64,000 nt of DNA from Tessaracoccus defluvii. GTDB taxonomy: Bacteria > Actinomycetota > Actinomycetes > Propionibacteriales > Propionibacteriaceae. The stretch covers positions 1,054,001 through 1,118,000 of the forward strand of contig NZ_CP060789.1 of assembly GCF_014489575.1 (NCBI RefSeq), given 5' to 3'. This document shows, one piece after another, positions 19,390 to 31,068 of the stretch (positions are counted from its first letter, which is position 1; each line of letters starts with the position of its first letter). The notes beneath the pieces are model-generated. The model had not been told where the DNA came from, searched no databases, and saw only the letters and a list, made by a program, of their open reading frames with translations. A program made the position numbers and the translations under genes.

Positions 19390-20582
19390 ATGCTTCGATA
19401 CCTGACCGCCGGTGAGTCCCACGGGCAAGCGCTGATCGCCACGATGGAGGGCATCCCCGCCCACGTCCGCGTGGGGGTCGAGGAGATCGCCGAGAACCTG
19501 CGCCGCCGTCGGCTGGGCGTCGGACGAGGGGCCCGGATGAAGTTCGAGGCCGACGAGGTGACGCTGCTCGGCGGGTTCCGCCACGGGGAGACGCTGGGAT
19601 CGCCGATCGCGATCCAGGTCGGCAACACCGAATGGCCGAAGTGGCAGCAGGTGATGGCACCCGGCGAGGTCGACCAGGCCGAGCTGGAGGCGTCCGCCCG
19701 CAACGCCAAGCTGACCAGACCCCGCCCGGGCCACGCAGACCTGGCCGGCATGCAGAAGTACGACTTCGACGAGGCCCGCCCGATCCTGGAGCGCGCCTCC
19801 GCCCGCGAGACCGCCGCCCGCGTCGCGCTCGGGACCGTGGCCCAGGCGTTCCTGCGCCAGGCCGTCGGCGTCACGGTGCTCAGCCACGTCGTCGAGTTCG
19901 GGCCAGTGAGGGCCAGCAGGGCCACGCTGCCCACGATCGATGATCTCCCCGCCATCGACGCCGACCCGGCGCGCTGCTTCGACCCGGAGGCCTCCGCGCT
20001 GATGCAGGCGGAGGTCGAGGCGTGCCGCCGCGACGGTGACACCCTCGGCGGCGTCGTCGAGGTCGTCGTCTGGGGGCTGCCTCCCGGCCTCGGCTCGCAC
20101 ATCCAGGGCGACCGTCGGCTCGACGCGCGGCTCGCGGGAGCGCTCATGGGCATCCAGGCCATCAAGGGCGTCGAGGTCGGCGACGGTTTCGAGCTGGCCC
20201 GCACCCGAGGGTCGCTGGCCCATGACGAGATCGTGCCCGGCGACGGGGCATCCGCCGCGCCTCCCACCGCTCCGGCGGCACCGAGGGCGGCATGTCGACA
20301 GGCGAGGTGCTGCGGGTCCGCGCGGCCATGAAGCCCATCGCGACGGTGCCGCGCGCGCTGCGCACCGTCGACACGACCACCGGCGAAGCCGCCCAGGCGC
20401 ACCATCAGCGCTCCGACGTGACGGCCGTGCCGGCCGCCGGCGTCGTCGCCGAGGCCATGGCCGCGCTGGTGCTCGCCGAGGCAGTGCTCGAGAAGTTCGG
20501 TGGCGACTCCGTCGCCGAGACCCGGCGCAACTGCGAGGCCTACCTCGCCGACGTCGCCTCCCGCGGACTGGAGATCGGTTGA
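19390..20582 (+). CDS. aroC: Chorismate synthase (one-base frameshift in the read)
   Basis: FMNH2-dependent last step of the shikimate pathway, EPSP to chorismate. N-terminus [21 protein letters not shown] and [19 protein letters not shown] are canonical. The frame breaks after HDEIVPGDG and resumes as the conserved [23 protein letters not shown] in another frame; adding one G to the run at 20245-20248 gives [18 protein letters not shown], the expected sequence. It ends VASRGLEIG. The stop TGA shares one base with the aroK ATG. Confidence 0.92.
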
Positions 20583-21079
20583 TGACCATCGTGCTCATGG
20601 GCGCCCCCGGGGCAGGCAAGTCCACCGTCGGCAGGCGGATGGCGCGCAAGCTCGGCGCCACGTTCGTCGACGTCGACCAGCGCATCGAGGAGGTCGAGGG
20701 CAAGCCCGTGTCCGAGATCTTCGCCGACGAGGGCGAGGCGTACTTCCGTGCCCTCGAGCAGGAGGCGACGATCGAACTCCTCGGCGCCTACGACGTCGTG
20801 TCGCTCGGCGGGGGAGCGGTGATGAACCCCGCAATCCGGGAGGCCCTGGCCGGCCACGAGGTCATCTGGCTGAAGGTCTCGGCCGGGCAGGCCAGCCGCC
20901 GCGTCGGCCTCAACACCGTCCGTCCGCTGCTGCTGGGCAACACCCGCAGCCGCCTCGTGGAACTGCTCCGCGAGCGCACGCCCATCTACGAGTCGCTCGC
21001 CACGCAGATCGTCGACACCGACGGCCGCGGCAGCTCCGAGGTGGCCGACCAGCTCGTCGCTGAGAGGACGAGGCAGTGA
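20582..21079 (+). CDS. aroK: Shikimate kinase
   Basis: ATP-dependent phosphorylation of shikimate, 165 residues. P-loop MGAPGAGKST at 6-15, shikimate-binding DVDQRIEEVEGKPVSEIFA, R58-type motif FRALEQEA, the glycine motif SLGGGAVMNP, and the lid with RPLL. The ATG at 20582 is immediately before the P-loop and overlaps the aroC stop. Its own stop overlaps the aroB GTG. Confidence 0.95.
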   Translation: MTIVLMGAPGAGKSTVGRRMARKLGATFVDVDQRIEEVEGKPVSEIFADEGEAYFRALEQEATIELLGAYDVVSLGGGAVMNPAIREALAGHEVIWLKVSAGQASRRVGLNTVRPLLLGNTRSRLVELLRERTPIYESLATQIVDTDGRGSSEVADQLVAERTRQ

Positions 21080-22149
21080 GCGTCCGGGTCGAGTCGGCGC
21101 TCGGACCCTACGACGTCCACATCGAGCCCGGCGCGCTGAGCCGGCTGCCCGGCCTGGTCGCCGGGGCGTCGCGGGTCGCCGTCATCCATCCGGCCGCGCT
21201 GGCCAGGCTCGCGTCCGCCGCGGTCGCCGACCTGGGCGTGCCGGCCACGCTGATCCCCGTCCCGGATGCGGAGGCCGCCAAGACTCCCGCGGTGCTGACG
21301 CACTGTTGGGAGGCACTGGCAGAGGCCGGCTTCACCCGCAACGACGTGGTCGTCGGGCTCGGTGGCGGCACTGCCACCGATCTCTCCGGGTTCGTCGCGG
21401 CCAGCTGGCTGCGCGGTGTGGCCTACGTCTCGGTACCGACGTCGGTGCTCGGCATGGTCGACGCCGCGGTGGGAGGCAAGACCGGCATCAACCTCGCAGC
21501 GGGCAAGAACCTCGTCGGCGCCTTCTATGAGCCGCGCGCCGTCCTGTGCGACCTGGCGCTGCTCGACTCGCTGCCGGCTGCCGAGGTCGCCTCGGGGCTC
21601 GCCGAGGTCATCAAGTGCGGCTTCATCGCCGATCCGGCGATCCTCGATCTGGCCACGACCGACCTGGCCGACTGCCTCGATGTGACCGGCGACCGGTTCG
21701 CCGAGCTCGTCACCAGGGCCGTCCAGGTGAAGGCGACCGTCGTAGCCGCCGACCTGACGGAGCGGACGTCGTCCGGCGACCGCGTCGGCCGGGAGGCCCT
21801 CAACTACGGACACACGCTGGGCCATGCCGTCGAGAAGCACGCGGGGTTCACCTGGCGGCACGGCCAGGCCATCAGCGTGGGCATGGCGTGGATGGCCCGG
21901 GTCTCCAAGGAACTGCTCGGCCTCGACGGCGACGTGGTGGCCTTGCACGACGAGCTCCTCGGCGGTTTGGGGCTGCCGCTGCGCTACCCGGCGGCGTACC
22001 GCGAGTTGCGGCCCATCATGTCGCTGGACAAGAAGGCCCGTGGCGACGCGCTGCGGCTCGTCGGTCTCCGCGGCGTCGGCGAGGTCACGATCCTCGCCGA
22101 GCCGGACGAGACGGTCCTGGCGGACTGCTACGCGGCGCTGAGAGGCTGA
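21076..22149 (+). CDS. aroB: 3-Dehydroquinate synthase
   Basis: NAD- and metal-dependent conversion of DAHP to 3-dehydroquinate, 357 residues. Motifs: GLGGGTATDLSGFVAASW, VPTSVLGMVDAAVGGKTGIN, KNLVGAFYEP, and the metal ligands in LNYGHTLGHAVE and TWRHGQAIS. It closes the shikimate cluster in the order aroE, aroC, aroK, aroB, and its stop sits inside a terminator hairpin. Confidence 0.95.
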   Translation: MSVRVESALGPYDVHIEPGALSRLPGLVAGASRVAVIHPAALARLASAAVADLGVPATLIPVPDAEAAKTPAVLTHCWEALAEAGFTRNDVVVGLGGGTATDLSGFVAASWLRGVAYVSVPTSVLGMVDAAVGGKTGINLAAGKNLVGAFYEPRAVLCDLALLDSLPAAEVASGLAEVIKCGFIADPAILDLATTDLADCLDVTGDRFAELVTRAVQVKATVVAADLTERTSSGDRVGREALNYGHTLGHAVEKHAGFTWRHGQAISVGMAWMARVSKELLGLDGDVVALHDELLGGLGLPLRYPAAYRELRPIMSLDKKARGDALRLVGLRGVGEVTILAEPDETVLADCYAALRG

Positions 22150-22168
22150 GGGCCGCCAGCCCCTCAGC
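22145..22168. terminator. Terminator between aroB and pckG
   Basis: An 8-base-pair stem GCTGAGGG (22145-22152)/CCCTCAGC (22161-22168) with an 8-base loop lies between two convergent genes and overlaps the aroB stop codon. Confidence 0.6.
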
Positions 22169-22186
22169 GCCGGCGCGGAACCTAGC

Positions 22187-24004
<1,818 letters not shown>

Positions 24005-24093
24005 GAGTTTCTCCAACCTGTGTGGTCTGCGCTTCGTTGCGGGATGGGCTCCTGGATTCACCATAGGGAAGGAACCGGGGGACCCTGGTAGCC

Positions 24094-24119
24094 AGAAGCA
24101 TGTGAAGTTTCGTGCTTCT
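24094..24119. promoter_or_regulatory. Inverted repeat between pckG and its divergent regulator
   Basis: AGAAGCA (24094-24100) and TGCTTCT (24113-24119) form a perfect 7-base inverted repeat with a 12-base spacer, 18 bases before the regulator's ATG. It is a candidate operator for the XRE-family regulator acting on itself and/or pckG. Confidence 0.45.
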
Positions 24120-24137
24120 TCGCATATCGTGAACTCC

Positions 24138-25568
24138 ATGGCCGATCTCTCGACGTTGGGGCACCGCATCCGGCACTTCCGGACCCGCGCGGGGCTCACG
24201 CTCGAAGAACTGGGGGATCTCACAGGAACCGCTCCCAGCCAGCTCTCGATGGTGGAGAACGGACGCCGCGAACCCCGGCTCTCACTGCTCGAGGCGATCG
24301 CCGCGGCGCTCAAGGTGACCGCCGCGGACCTCCTGTCCGCTGAACCGCCGTCACCGCGGGCCTCGCTGGAGATCGAGTTGGAGCGGGCGCAGGCCTCGCC
24401 CGCCTACCGGGAGCTCGGGCTGCCTCTCCTGCGCCCGGGCCGGGGGATGTCGGACTCGGTGCTGAAGACGATCGTCGGCCTGCACCGCGAGTTGGACCGC
24501 CGGGCCCGCCTGGCCATCGCCACCCCGGAGGAGGCCCGCCGCGCCAACACGCAGCACCGCAGCAGGATGCGCGAGCTGAACAACTACCTCCCCGAGATCG
24601 AGGTCATCGCCGAGCAGGCCACGCGGGCCGTCGGACACACCACCGGCGCACTGACCCACCGCACGGTCGCGGAGCTGGCGGGACGGGTGGGCCTCACGAT
24701 CGTCCACACCGACGGGCTGCCGCACTCGGCCCGCGCAGTGGTGGACCTTGAGCGTGGCCGGGTCTACATCCCGCCCGCTTCGATCCCGGGCGGGCATGGC
24801 CTGCGTTCTCTGGCGTTGCAGGCGGTCGCGAACCGGATGCTCGCGCATGCGGCGCCCGTCGACTACGCCGACTTCCTCCGGCAGCGTCTGGAGGCCAGCT
24901 ACTTCGCAGCAGGGTGCCTGATGCCGCGCGCCGCGTCGCTGGAGTTCCTGGAGCGGGCCAAACGGGAACGCAACATCGCCATCGAGGACTTCCGTGACAC
25001 CTTCGGCGTCACGCACGAGAGCGCGACCCTGCGGTTCACCAACCTCGCCACACACCACCTGGGCATCACCCTGCACTACCTGCGGGTCGACGGTGACGGC
25101 TCCGTCGTCGGCGCCTACGAGAACGACGGCCTCCCCCTGCCGCAGGACGCCACCGGCTCAACGGAAGGGGAGGTGGTGTGCCGTCACTGGAGCGCGCGGC
25201 GTGCCTTCGCCAGGTCGACCCGCGCGAGTGAGCACTACCAGTACACCGACACCCCTGCCGGCACCTTCTTCGAGTCGACGCAGACGGGCACGGGCGCCAT
25301 GGCGGAGTTCTCGATCACGCTGGGTGTGCCGTACGCCGCCTCGAAGTGGTTCCGCGGGCGCGAGTCGCAGACCAGGGAGGTGTCGACCTGCCCGGACGTG
25401 CGCTGCTGCCGCCGGCCGGATGACGGGCTGGCGGAACGGTGGAAGGGGGAGGCCTGGGCCTCGCCGCGCGTCCGCTCCCACCTGTTCGCGCCGCTGCCCC
25501 AGGGCACGTACCCGGGCGTGGATGATCGCGAACTCTTCGAGTTCCTGGAGTCGCACGCACGCGACTGA
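24138..25568 (+). CDS. RamB/PrpR-type XRE regulator with short-chain fatty acyl sensor domain
   Basis: A 476-residue regulator of the family that includes RamB and PrpR. An N-terminal XRE helix-turn-helix (about 7-60; [23 protein letters not shown]) is followed by a long linker, an ImmA/IrrE-like region ([17 protein letters not shown]) and the DUF2083 domain. The C-terminal part has C418, C423 and C424 (CPDVRCC); cysteines in this domain bind an iron-sulphur cluster in mycobacterial PrpR. Family members control acetate, glyoxylate or methylcitrate genes. It is divergent from pckG. The start is the ATG directly before [14 protein letters not shown]. Confidence 0.88.
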   Translation: MADLSTLGHRIRHFRTRAGLTLEELGDLTGTAPSQLSMVENGRREPRLSLLEAIAAALKVTAADLLSAEPPSPRASLEIELERAQASPAYRELGLPLLRPGRGMSDSVLKTIVGLHRELDRRARLAIATPEEARRANTQHRSRMRELNNYLPEIEVIAEQATRAVGHTTGALTHRTVAELAGRVGLTIVHTDGLPHSARAVVDLERGRVYIPPASIPGGHGLRSLALQAVANRMLAHAAPVDYADFLRQRLEASYFAAGCLMPRAASLEFLERAKRERNIAIEDFRDTFGVTHESATLRFTNLATHHLGITLHYLRVDGDGSVVGAYENDGLPLPQDATGSTEGEVVCRHWSARRAFARSTRASEHYQYTDTPAGTFFESTQTGTGAMAEFSITLGVPYAASKWFRGRESQTREVSTCPDVRCCRRPDDGLAERWKGEAWASPRVRSHLFAPLPQGTYPGVDDRELFEFLESHARD

Positions 25569-25591
25569 CGCGACCTCTGGAGGGGGACCGG

Positions 25592-25621
25592 TTGACAGGT
25601 TCCGGTCCGGGCTCCTAGTGT
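25592..25621 (+). promoter_or_regulatory. Strong sigma-A-type promoter ahead of the ABC exporter operon
   Basis: TTGACA (25592-25597), an 18-base spacer and TAGTGT (25616-25621). The -35 is a perfect consensus, unusual in this window. It lies about 150 bases before the first conserved exporter codons, leaving a long leader that contains a short open frame. Confidence 0.65.
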
Positions 25622-25654
25622 TGACGCTGTTGTCGATCTGGAGGAGGTGCAGTG

Positions 25655-25711
25655 ATGTTGACCATCGTCGCCGCTGTTACCCTCGGTCGGCCGCGCATCT
25701 TCGCCTCCTGA
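25655..25711 (+). CDS. Possible 18-residue leader peptide of the ABC exporter operon
   Basis: ATG (25655) follows a strong GGAGGAGGTG box (25640-25649, five bases away) just downstream of a consensus promoter. It encodes MLTIVAAVTLGRPRIFAS and then stops. The promoter, the ribosome-binding site and the short frame together suggest it is translated. It could be a leader peptide that couples or attenuates the downstream exporter genes, or a small protein. No homologue is recognised. Confidence 0.4.
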   Translation: MLTIVAAVTLGRPRIFAS

Positions 25712-25913
25712 CCCGGTCGCGCCTCTGACGCCCTGAGCGTCCCACTCCTCCCGATCTTCGCGCCGCTGACGGCGCCGTCCACCAGGACTCATCATTTACA
25801 CCACCCCGCGCGGGCGCTACGACTTCCCGCCTGCCATCCCCGCCGACTCGCGTCCGGACACCAGGTCGCCGAGCAGGTTCCTTTTCTGGCTGATCCGCTC
25901 CTACGGGTGGGTC

Positions 25914-27643
25914 GTGCCTGCCATGACGGCCTCCGCGTCCACCTGGCTGATTCCGGCGGCGGTCACGCCGTGGCTGCTCGGTCGAGCGATCGACACAGGC
26001 ATCGAGCAGGGGATCGTCGACGCGCTCGGCTGGGTGGCGGCTCTGCTCGGCGTGATCGTCATCGGTGTGGCGGGCGGCATCGCCTTCCACACCTTCGCGG
26101 TGCGGATGTGGCTGCTTGGGATCTACGGCATCCAGCGTCGCGTCACGCGACAGTCGGTCCACCTGGGGCACGTGCTGAACCGTCGCGTCCCCACCGGCGA
26201 GGTGCTCAGCGTGTCGGCCTCGGACAGCGATCAGTTCGGTGCGACGGTCGACGCGTTCGGGCATGCCATCGCGGCAGCGATCAGTTTCCTGCTCGCATCC
26301 GTGCTCATGCTCACGACGTCGCCTGCGCTCGGTGCGCTGGTCCTCGTCGCCGTCCCCCTGCTGGTCGGCGCCTCCGCGCCGGTGCTACGCCCGCTGACCA
26401 GGGCCCAGGAGGCGGAACGCACGGAGGCGTCGTCGTTGACGTCGCTGGCGACCGACATCGCCACCGGTCTTCGCATCCTCCGCGGCGTCGGGGGTGAGAG
26501 GACCTTCGCGGCGAACTACGAGCGCCAGTCGCAGAAGGTCCGGCACCTCGGGGTCCGGCTGGGGACCTGGCAGGCCGTGGTCGAGGCCATCAGCATCCTG
26601 CTATCGGGGCTGCTCCTCGTCGCGCTCGTCTACCTCGGGTCGATGCGCCTGCTCGACGGCACCCTCACGGTCGGCGAACTGATCAGCTTCTTCGGCTACG
26701 CCGTGTTCCTGATCTCGCCGATGCAGACCTTCTTCGACTTCGCCCAGAAGTGGGTGCAGGGCCTGGTGTCGGCGGCCAAGACGATGGCGCTGCTCAGCGC
26801 CGATCTGCCGTGGGCTCCGGGGCCGCAGAAGCTGAGCGAGGATCCGACGCTCTTCGACGAGGCATCCGGCGTCACCGTGATGCCAGGACGCATGTTGGGA
26901 CTCGTCTCGGCCGATCCTGACGCGTCCGCGGCGATGGCCGACCGGCTCGGACGCTACCTTCCTGAGGGTGCCCCGAGGCCGAGGACGACGACGATCTGTC
27001 CGAGCGCGCGAAGCGGCGGGCGCGGCGGGAGCGGCTGGCGGAGCGTCGCCGTCGTGCCGCCGAGGACGCCGAGGCCGCAGCCAGGCCCTGGGGTGTGAGC
27101 GCCGACGGTATCGACTACTCCCAGCTCGACATCTCCGAGCTGCGCGAGCACGTCGTGGTGTCCCACACAGGGGCGATGCTGTTCGCCGGAACCCTGCAGA
27201 CGGCCGTCGACCCGTGGGGAACACACAGCAGGCAGCAGGCCGAGCAGGCGCTGCGGGTCGCGTCGGCCGAAGACATCTACGCCTCGCTGCCCGAAGGGTG
27301 GCAGGGCCGCATCGACGAGAAGGGACGCGGGTTGTCCGGGGGCCAGCGGCAGCGGGTCATCCTCGCCAGGGCGCTGCTGCGTGACCCTGACGTACTGGTG
27401 CTTGTCGAGCCGACCTCCGCCGTCGATGCCCACACTGAGGCCCGCATCGCGGAACGGCTCGCCGATCACCGCGCTGGCCGCACCACCGTCGTCGTGACGG
27501 CGTCGCCTCTGCTGTTGCGCCGCTGCGACGAGATCGCGGTGCTCGTCGACGGCCGGGAGGTCGCCCGCGGCACCCACCACGAGCTGCGCGATCACGCGGA
27601 CTACCGCAGCGTCATTGCGCGCGGGATGGAGGACTCACCATGA
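25914..27643 (+). CDS. ABC exporter half-transporter 1, with degenerate ATP site (frameshifted)
   Basis: Membrane domain (six helices) plus ATPase domain of a type IV exporter. Reading is open from 25770, and conserved-looking sequence (FPPAIPADSRP...[13 protein letters not shown]) lies before the first GTG at 25914, so the true start is unclear. The frame breaks at a C run (26971-26974) and resumes with a charged linker and the rest of the ATPase. Walker A is lost ([13 protein letters not shown] has no GKS/T), Walker B reads LVLVEPTS (Asp to Val), and there is no switch His, yet the signature LSGGQRQRV is perfect. It overlaps the next gene (ATGA). Confidence 0.85.
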
Positions 27644-29568
27644 GTGAACAACTGCTGGACACCACGTCCGCCGACACGTGGCGGGTCGATCCGCTCCCAC
27701 CCCGTGTGCCCACCGGGCTCGAGGTGCCGAAGGGGGCAGGCCCGCTTCGTCGTCTCACTGCCCTGCGACAGCGGCATTCGCTCCGTGGGGCGAACGCCAG
27801 GTCGGTGTACGAGGACGCCCGTTCTCCCCGGCGGGGCTTCCCCGTCGCGACGACGGGCCAGGCGGCCGGTTTCCTCGGCGTGCTGCTGCGCAGCCGCAGG
27901 GCGGCGCTGGTCTGGACGATTCTGCTCAATGTCGCGGCGGCCGGGGTGGGTCTCGTGGCGCCGCTGCTGCTGGGGCGTCTCGTCGACGATGTCACGGCCG
28001 GTGGGCTCGGCCGCTCGGACGTGGCGACCATGGCCGGCATCATCACCGGGCTGATCGTCGCGCAGGCCGTCGTCACGTTCGGCGCCCGCCGGGCTTCTGC
28101 CGTGTTCGGATACGACCTGCTCGCGGCCGCCCGTGAAGAGGTTGTGCGCATTGTGTTGCGGCTGCCTCTCGGCCACGTGGAGGCGTCCGGTTCCGGCGAC
28201 CTTCTGACCAGGATCACCTCCGACGTCGGGAAGATGGCGACCGCGGCGCGTTGGGCGTTGCCGAACCTGATCGTGTCGGTTGTCCTGATCGGTGCCACCG
28301 TCACGGCCATGGCTGTGAACTCGTGGCTGTTGACGCTGCCGATGGTCGGGACCGCGCTGATCATGGCACTGGGCGGTCGCTACTACCTGGCCCGCGCCAC
28401 GGCGGGATACATCACCGAGTCGGCGTCGTACTCCGTCATCAACTCCACCACCACCGAGACGGTGGAGGGTGCCCGGACCGTCGAGGCCCTGGGGCTCGGG
28501 GGCCAGCGGATCGGGCAGCTGGACGAGGACACCGAGGTGTCCGCCCAGGCGGAGCGGTACACGATGACGCTGCGCAACATGCTGTTCGCCATGGTCGACT
28601 CCTCGTTCCAACTGCCGCTCGTGGGAGTCGTCCTGCTCGGCATCTGGGGTCATTCGCAGGGGTGGGTCACGATCGGGCAGATCACGACTGCGGCCCTGTA
28701 CGTGTCGCAGTTGCAGGGGCCCCTCGACCGGGTCATCGCGGTTCTCGACCATCTGCAGCTCGGAATCGTCGGCACGGCCCGACTGATCGGCGTCGCCCAA
28801 CTCGACGATGACCGTACCCCGGGCGAGTCGCAGCCTGATGGCGTGAAGCTGACCGGTAGCGATCTGCGGTTCGGGTACCGGGAGGGAGTCGACGTGCTTC
28901 ACGGGGTTGACCTTGACCTTCGCCCGGGCGAGCGGCTCGCCGTCGTCGGACCTTCCGGCTCCGGCAAATCGACGCTGGGCCGACTGGTGGCCGGGATCAA
29001 CCGGCCACGCACCGGCGATGTCACCGTCGGTGGCGTGGACGTTATGGATCTGCCGCTGGACCGGTTGCGCACCGAGGTTGCCCTGGTCACGCAGGAGCAT
29101 CACGTGTTCATGGGGTCCGTCCGCGACAACGTCGTGCTCGCCCGCGAGACCAGCGCCTCCGACGCGGAGGTGCAGGAGGCCCTGGTGACGGTGGGGGCCT
29201 GGGGGTGGGTGTCGAGGCTCCCGGATGGGCTCGATGCCCAGCTCGGGCACGGCAAGACGGCGCTGACTCCGGCGCAGGCGCAGCAGGTGGCTCTGGCGCG
29301 GTTGATCATCGCCGACCCCCACACATTGGTGTTGGACGAGGCGACGTCTCTGATCGACCCGACCTCCGCGCGCAGCCTGGAGGGTTCCATGTCCGCGCTC
29401 CTCGAGGGGCGGGCGGTCATCGCGATCGCACACCGACTTCACACCGCCCACGACGCCGACCGGATTGCCGTCGTGGATGATGGGCAGATCGTCGAGTTGG
29501 GTCCTCACCAGGAGCTGCTCGAACTCGACGGGCAGTACGCCCGACTGTGGAGGGCGTGGCGGGACTGA
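27640..29568 (+). CDS. ABC exporter half-transporter 2, with catalytic ATP site
   Basis: A 642-residue partner of the preceding gene: a disordered N-terminus of about 65 residues, six membrane helices, then an ATPase domain. Walker [10 protein letters not shown], Walker B LVLDEATS and the switch His in AIAHRLHT are all canonical, whereas the signature motif is LTPAQAQQV instead of LSGGQ. Paired with half-transporter 1, this gives one complete ATP site (this protein's Walker motifs with the partner's LSGGQ) and one dead site. The substrate is unknown. A terminator follows. Confidence 0.9.
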   Translation: MSEQLLDTTSADTWRVDPLPPRVPTGLEVPKGAGPLRRLTALRQRHSLRGANARSVYEDARSPRRGFPVATTGQAAGFLGVLLRSRRAALVWTILLNVAAAGVGLVAPLLLGRLVDDVTAGGLGRSDVATMAGIITGLIVAQAVVTFGARRASAVFGYDLLAAAREEVVRIVLRLPLGHVEASGSGDLLTRITSDVGKMATAARWALPNLIVSVVLIGATVTAMAVNSWLLTLPMVGTALIMALGGRYYLARATAGYITESASYSVINSTTTETVEGARTVEALGLGGQRIGQLDEDTEVSAQAERYTMTLRNMLFAMVDSSFQLPLVGVVLLGIWGHSQGWVTIGQITTAALYVSQLQGPLDRVIAVLDHLQLGIVGTARLIGVAQLDDDRTPGESQPDGVKLTGSDLRFGYREGVDVLHGVDLDLRPGERLAVVGPSGSGKSTLGRLVAGINRPRTGDVTVGGVDVMDLPLDRLRTEVALVTQEHHVFMGSVRDNVVLARETSASDAEVQEALVTVGAWGWVSRLPDGLDAQLGHGKTALTPAQAQQVALARLIIADPHTLVLDEATSLIDPTSARSLEGSMSALLEGRAVIAIAHRLHTAHDADRIAVVDDGQIVELGPHQELLELDGQYARLWRAWRD

Positions 29569-29590
29569 GAGCGCGTCGGACGAGTGAGCG

Positions 29591-29624
29591 AGGAAGGGTG
29601 GGGTGAGCGATCCCCACCCTTCCT
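29591..29624. terminator. Terminator after the ABC exporter operon
   Basis: A 13-base-pair stem AGGAAGGGTGGGG (29591-29603)/CCCCACCCTTCCT (29612-29624) with an 8-base loop. It lies between the exporter and a gene remnant on the opposite strand. Confidence 0.75.
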
Positions 29625-29653
29625 TCGTTGCGTCCGTGCCAGTTACTGGGGGA

Positions 29654-30208
29654 TCACTGCTTGATCAGCCGCAATCGGTCGACCGTGAAGCCGAGCCCGC
29701 TCGATGCGCCGTTCTTGCCGACCGTTGTGATCGTCACGGTGTTGCTGCCGGCGTTCAAGGTGATCGGGTCCAGTGGCAGTGAGTAGCGCTGGGTCGAAGA
29801 GAGGTACTGGTCGTGGTGGGCTGGGATGAGGATGGTGTCGAGGTCTGGCGGCCGCCGGCGCAAGTCCGGGAACCTGCCTGTGAAGGGTTGCAGGCCGGGG
29901 TTGAATCGGTTCGTGAGTTGTGGCGCACCGATAGTCGCTACTGGTTGGTGACCCTCCGAACAGGAGCTGTAGTCCAGATCATCGCTGATGTATGTGAGTC
30001 CGTAGAATCCGACCGTGTCTTTTGGTTGTGGACTGGGACAGGAGATCCTGTTCTCCATGAGATAGCTCGGATCAGTGAAAGGGACATCAAGCACTGCGAG
30101 GAGGGCTCCTGATGGTTGTTGGCGGCTACTCCGCCGCAGATGGCAGACCTGCTCAAGCCGGGCATGGGGACCAACAAACCAGAGTTGTCCGGACGGAGGG
30201 TTGGCCAA
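29654..30208 (-). pseudogene. C-terminal remnant of a secreted, carbohydrate-binding-like protein
   Basis: The last 60 or so residues (QRYSLPLDPITLNAGSNTVT..., then SSGLGFTVDRLRLIKQ) look like the final beta-sandwich module of a secreted glycan-active or carbohydrate-binding protein, in which such LNAGSNTVTI and FTVDRLRL strands are typical. Upstream the reading becomes proline-rich and loses recognisable sequence, and there is no signal peptide or credible start. I read it as the decayed 3' end of a larger gene, marking the left edge of the accessory region. Exact family not identified. Confidence 0.4.
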
Positions 30209-30430
30209 CAGGCGTCACCAGATGTCCGATGAACGCTACGAGGCGGCGGGAGGCGACTTGTGATGGGAAAGCGGCGGGGAGTGGAAGCGAGGGGGGAGTG
30301 TGTTGCCAAGGCGATGCCCCTCGTTCTTTCACTGCCAGAGTCGTCGCCCCTCTACAAGGCTCGGCGAGTGACCGCGACCACCGACTGACGAGGCCAGAGG
30401 GTTCGGGCTACCCGGCGATGCGTACTCTCC

Positions 30431-30476
30431 TTGCCCGCCCAACTCTTTACAGGTACGGTGGCTGTGTCAAGAGTTG
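30431..30476 (+). promoter_or_regulatory. abiE promoter with overlapping inverted-repeat operator
   Basis: TTGCCC (30431-30436), a 17-base spacer and TACGGT (30454-30459). A perfect 8-base inverted repeat, CAACTCTT (30440-30447) and AAGAGTTG (30469-30476), has one arm in the spacer and the other near the expected transcription start. AbiEi antitoxins are known to repress their own operon by binding inverted repeats, so this is a credible operator. The 220 bases between the upstream remnant and this site show nothing recognisable. Confidence 0.55.
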
Positions 30477-30489
30477 GGAGGGATCAGGG

Positions 30490-31068
30490 GTGTCGATACG
30501 CGAGCTCGCGCCAGCTTTCACGCTCGAGGACGCCCGCACACTGGGCCTCACCAAGGACCAGGTGTACTCCTTGCTCGAGCGGGACGAGATCGAGCGCGTG
30601 GGGCGGGGAGTCTATGTTCGCCCCGAGGCACTTCAGCCGGCGTTCACTATGCTTGCTGCGGCAACCGCGCTCCGCGAAGACGCGACGCTATGCCTGACGA
30701 GTGCTCTTGTGCACCACGAGCTGAGCGACGCGATCCCGTTCACATCCGACATCGCACTGCCCCGCGGAACACACCACCCTGTCGGCCTCTCACATGTGAG
30801 CTGGCACAGCTTCGCCCCGGCCACCTTCCCGATCGGGCGTGAACATACCGACGCGGGAGGAGGGGCCAGAGTCGCGATCTACTCGGCAGAGCGAACCATC
30901 GTCGATACCTTCCGGCTCATGCACCAGGAAGGCAGCGACGTTGCGTATGAGGCACTCCGACGTTGGCTGCGGCGGAGGGGGAGTACACCAGCAGGCCTCC
31001 TGAAGGTCGCGGGCTCGTTCCCCAAAGCGCTCCCTCGGATCCGCCAAGCAGTGGAGGTGCTCCTGTGA
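30490..31068 (+). CDS. abiEi: AbiEi-type antitoxin/transcriptional autorepressor
   Basis: Antitoxin of a type IV toxin-antitoxin pair. 192 residues with an N-terminal winged helix (FTLEDARTLGLTKDQVYSLL, then ERVGRGVYVRPE) and a C-terminal AbiEi domain (ERTIVDTFRLMHQEGSDVAYEALRRWL in part). I chose GTG 30490 because GGGAGG lies seven bases before it and the conserved sequence begins there; an upstream ATG at 30418 lies ahead of the promoter. The stop overlaps the toxin GTG (GTGA). Such systems abort phage infection in Lactococcus and Streptococcus. Confidence 0.85.
   Translation: MSIRELAPAFTLEDARTLGLTKDQVYSLLERDEIERVGRGVYVRPEALQPAFTMLAAATALREDATLCLTSALVHHELSDAIPFTSDIALPRGTHHPVGLSHVSWHSFAPATFPIGREHTDAGGGARVAIYSAERTIVDTFRLMHQEGSDVAYEALRRWLRRRGSTPAGLLKVAGSFPKALPRIRQAVEVLL

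Noticed and set aside
29938..30309. 123-codon minus-strand frame upstream of abiEi
   Set aside because: Composition and low complexity are those of a shadow frame, it overlaps the remnant in another frame, and no motif is present.
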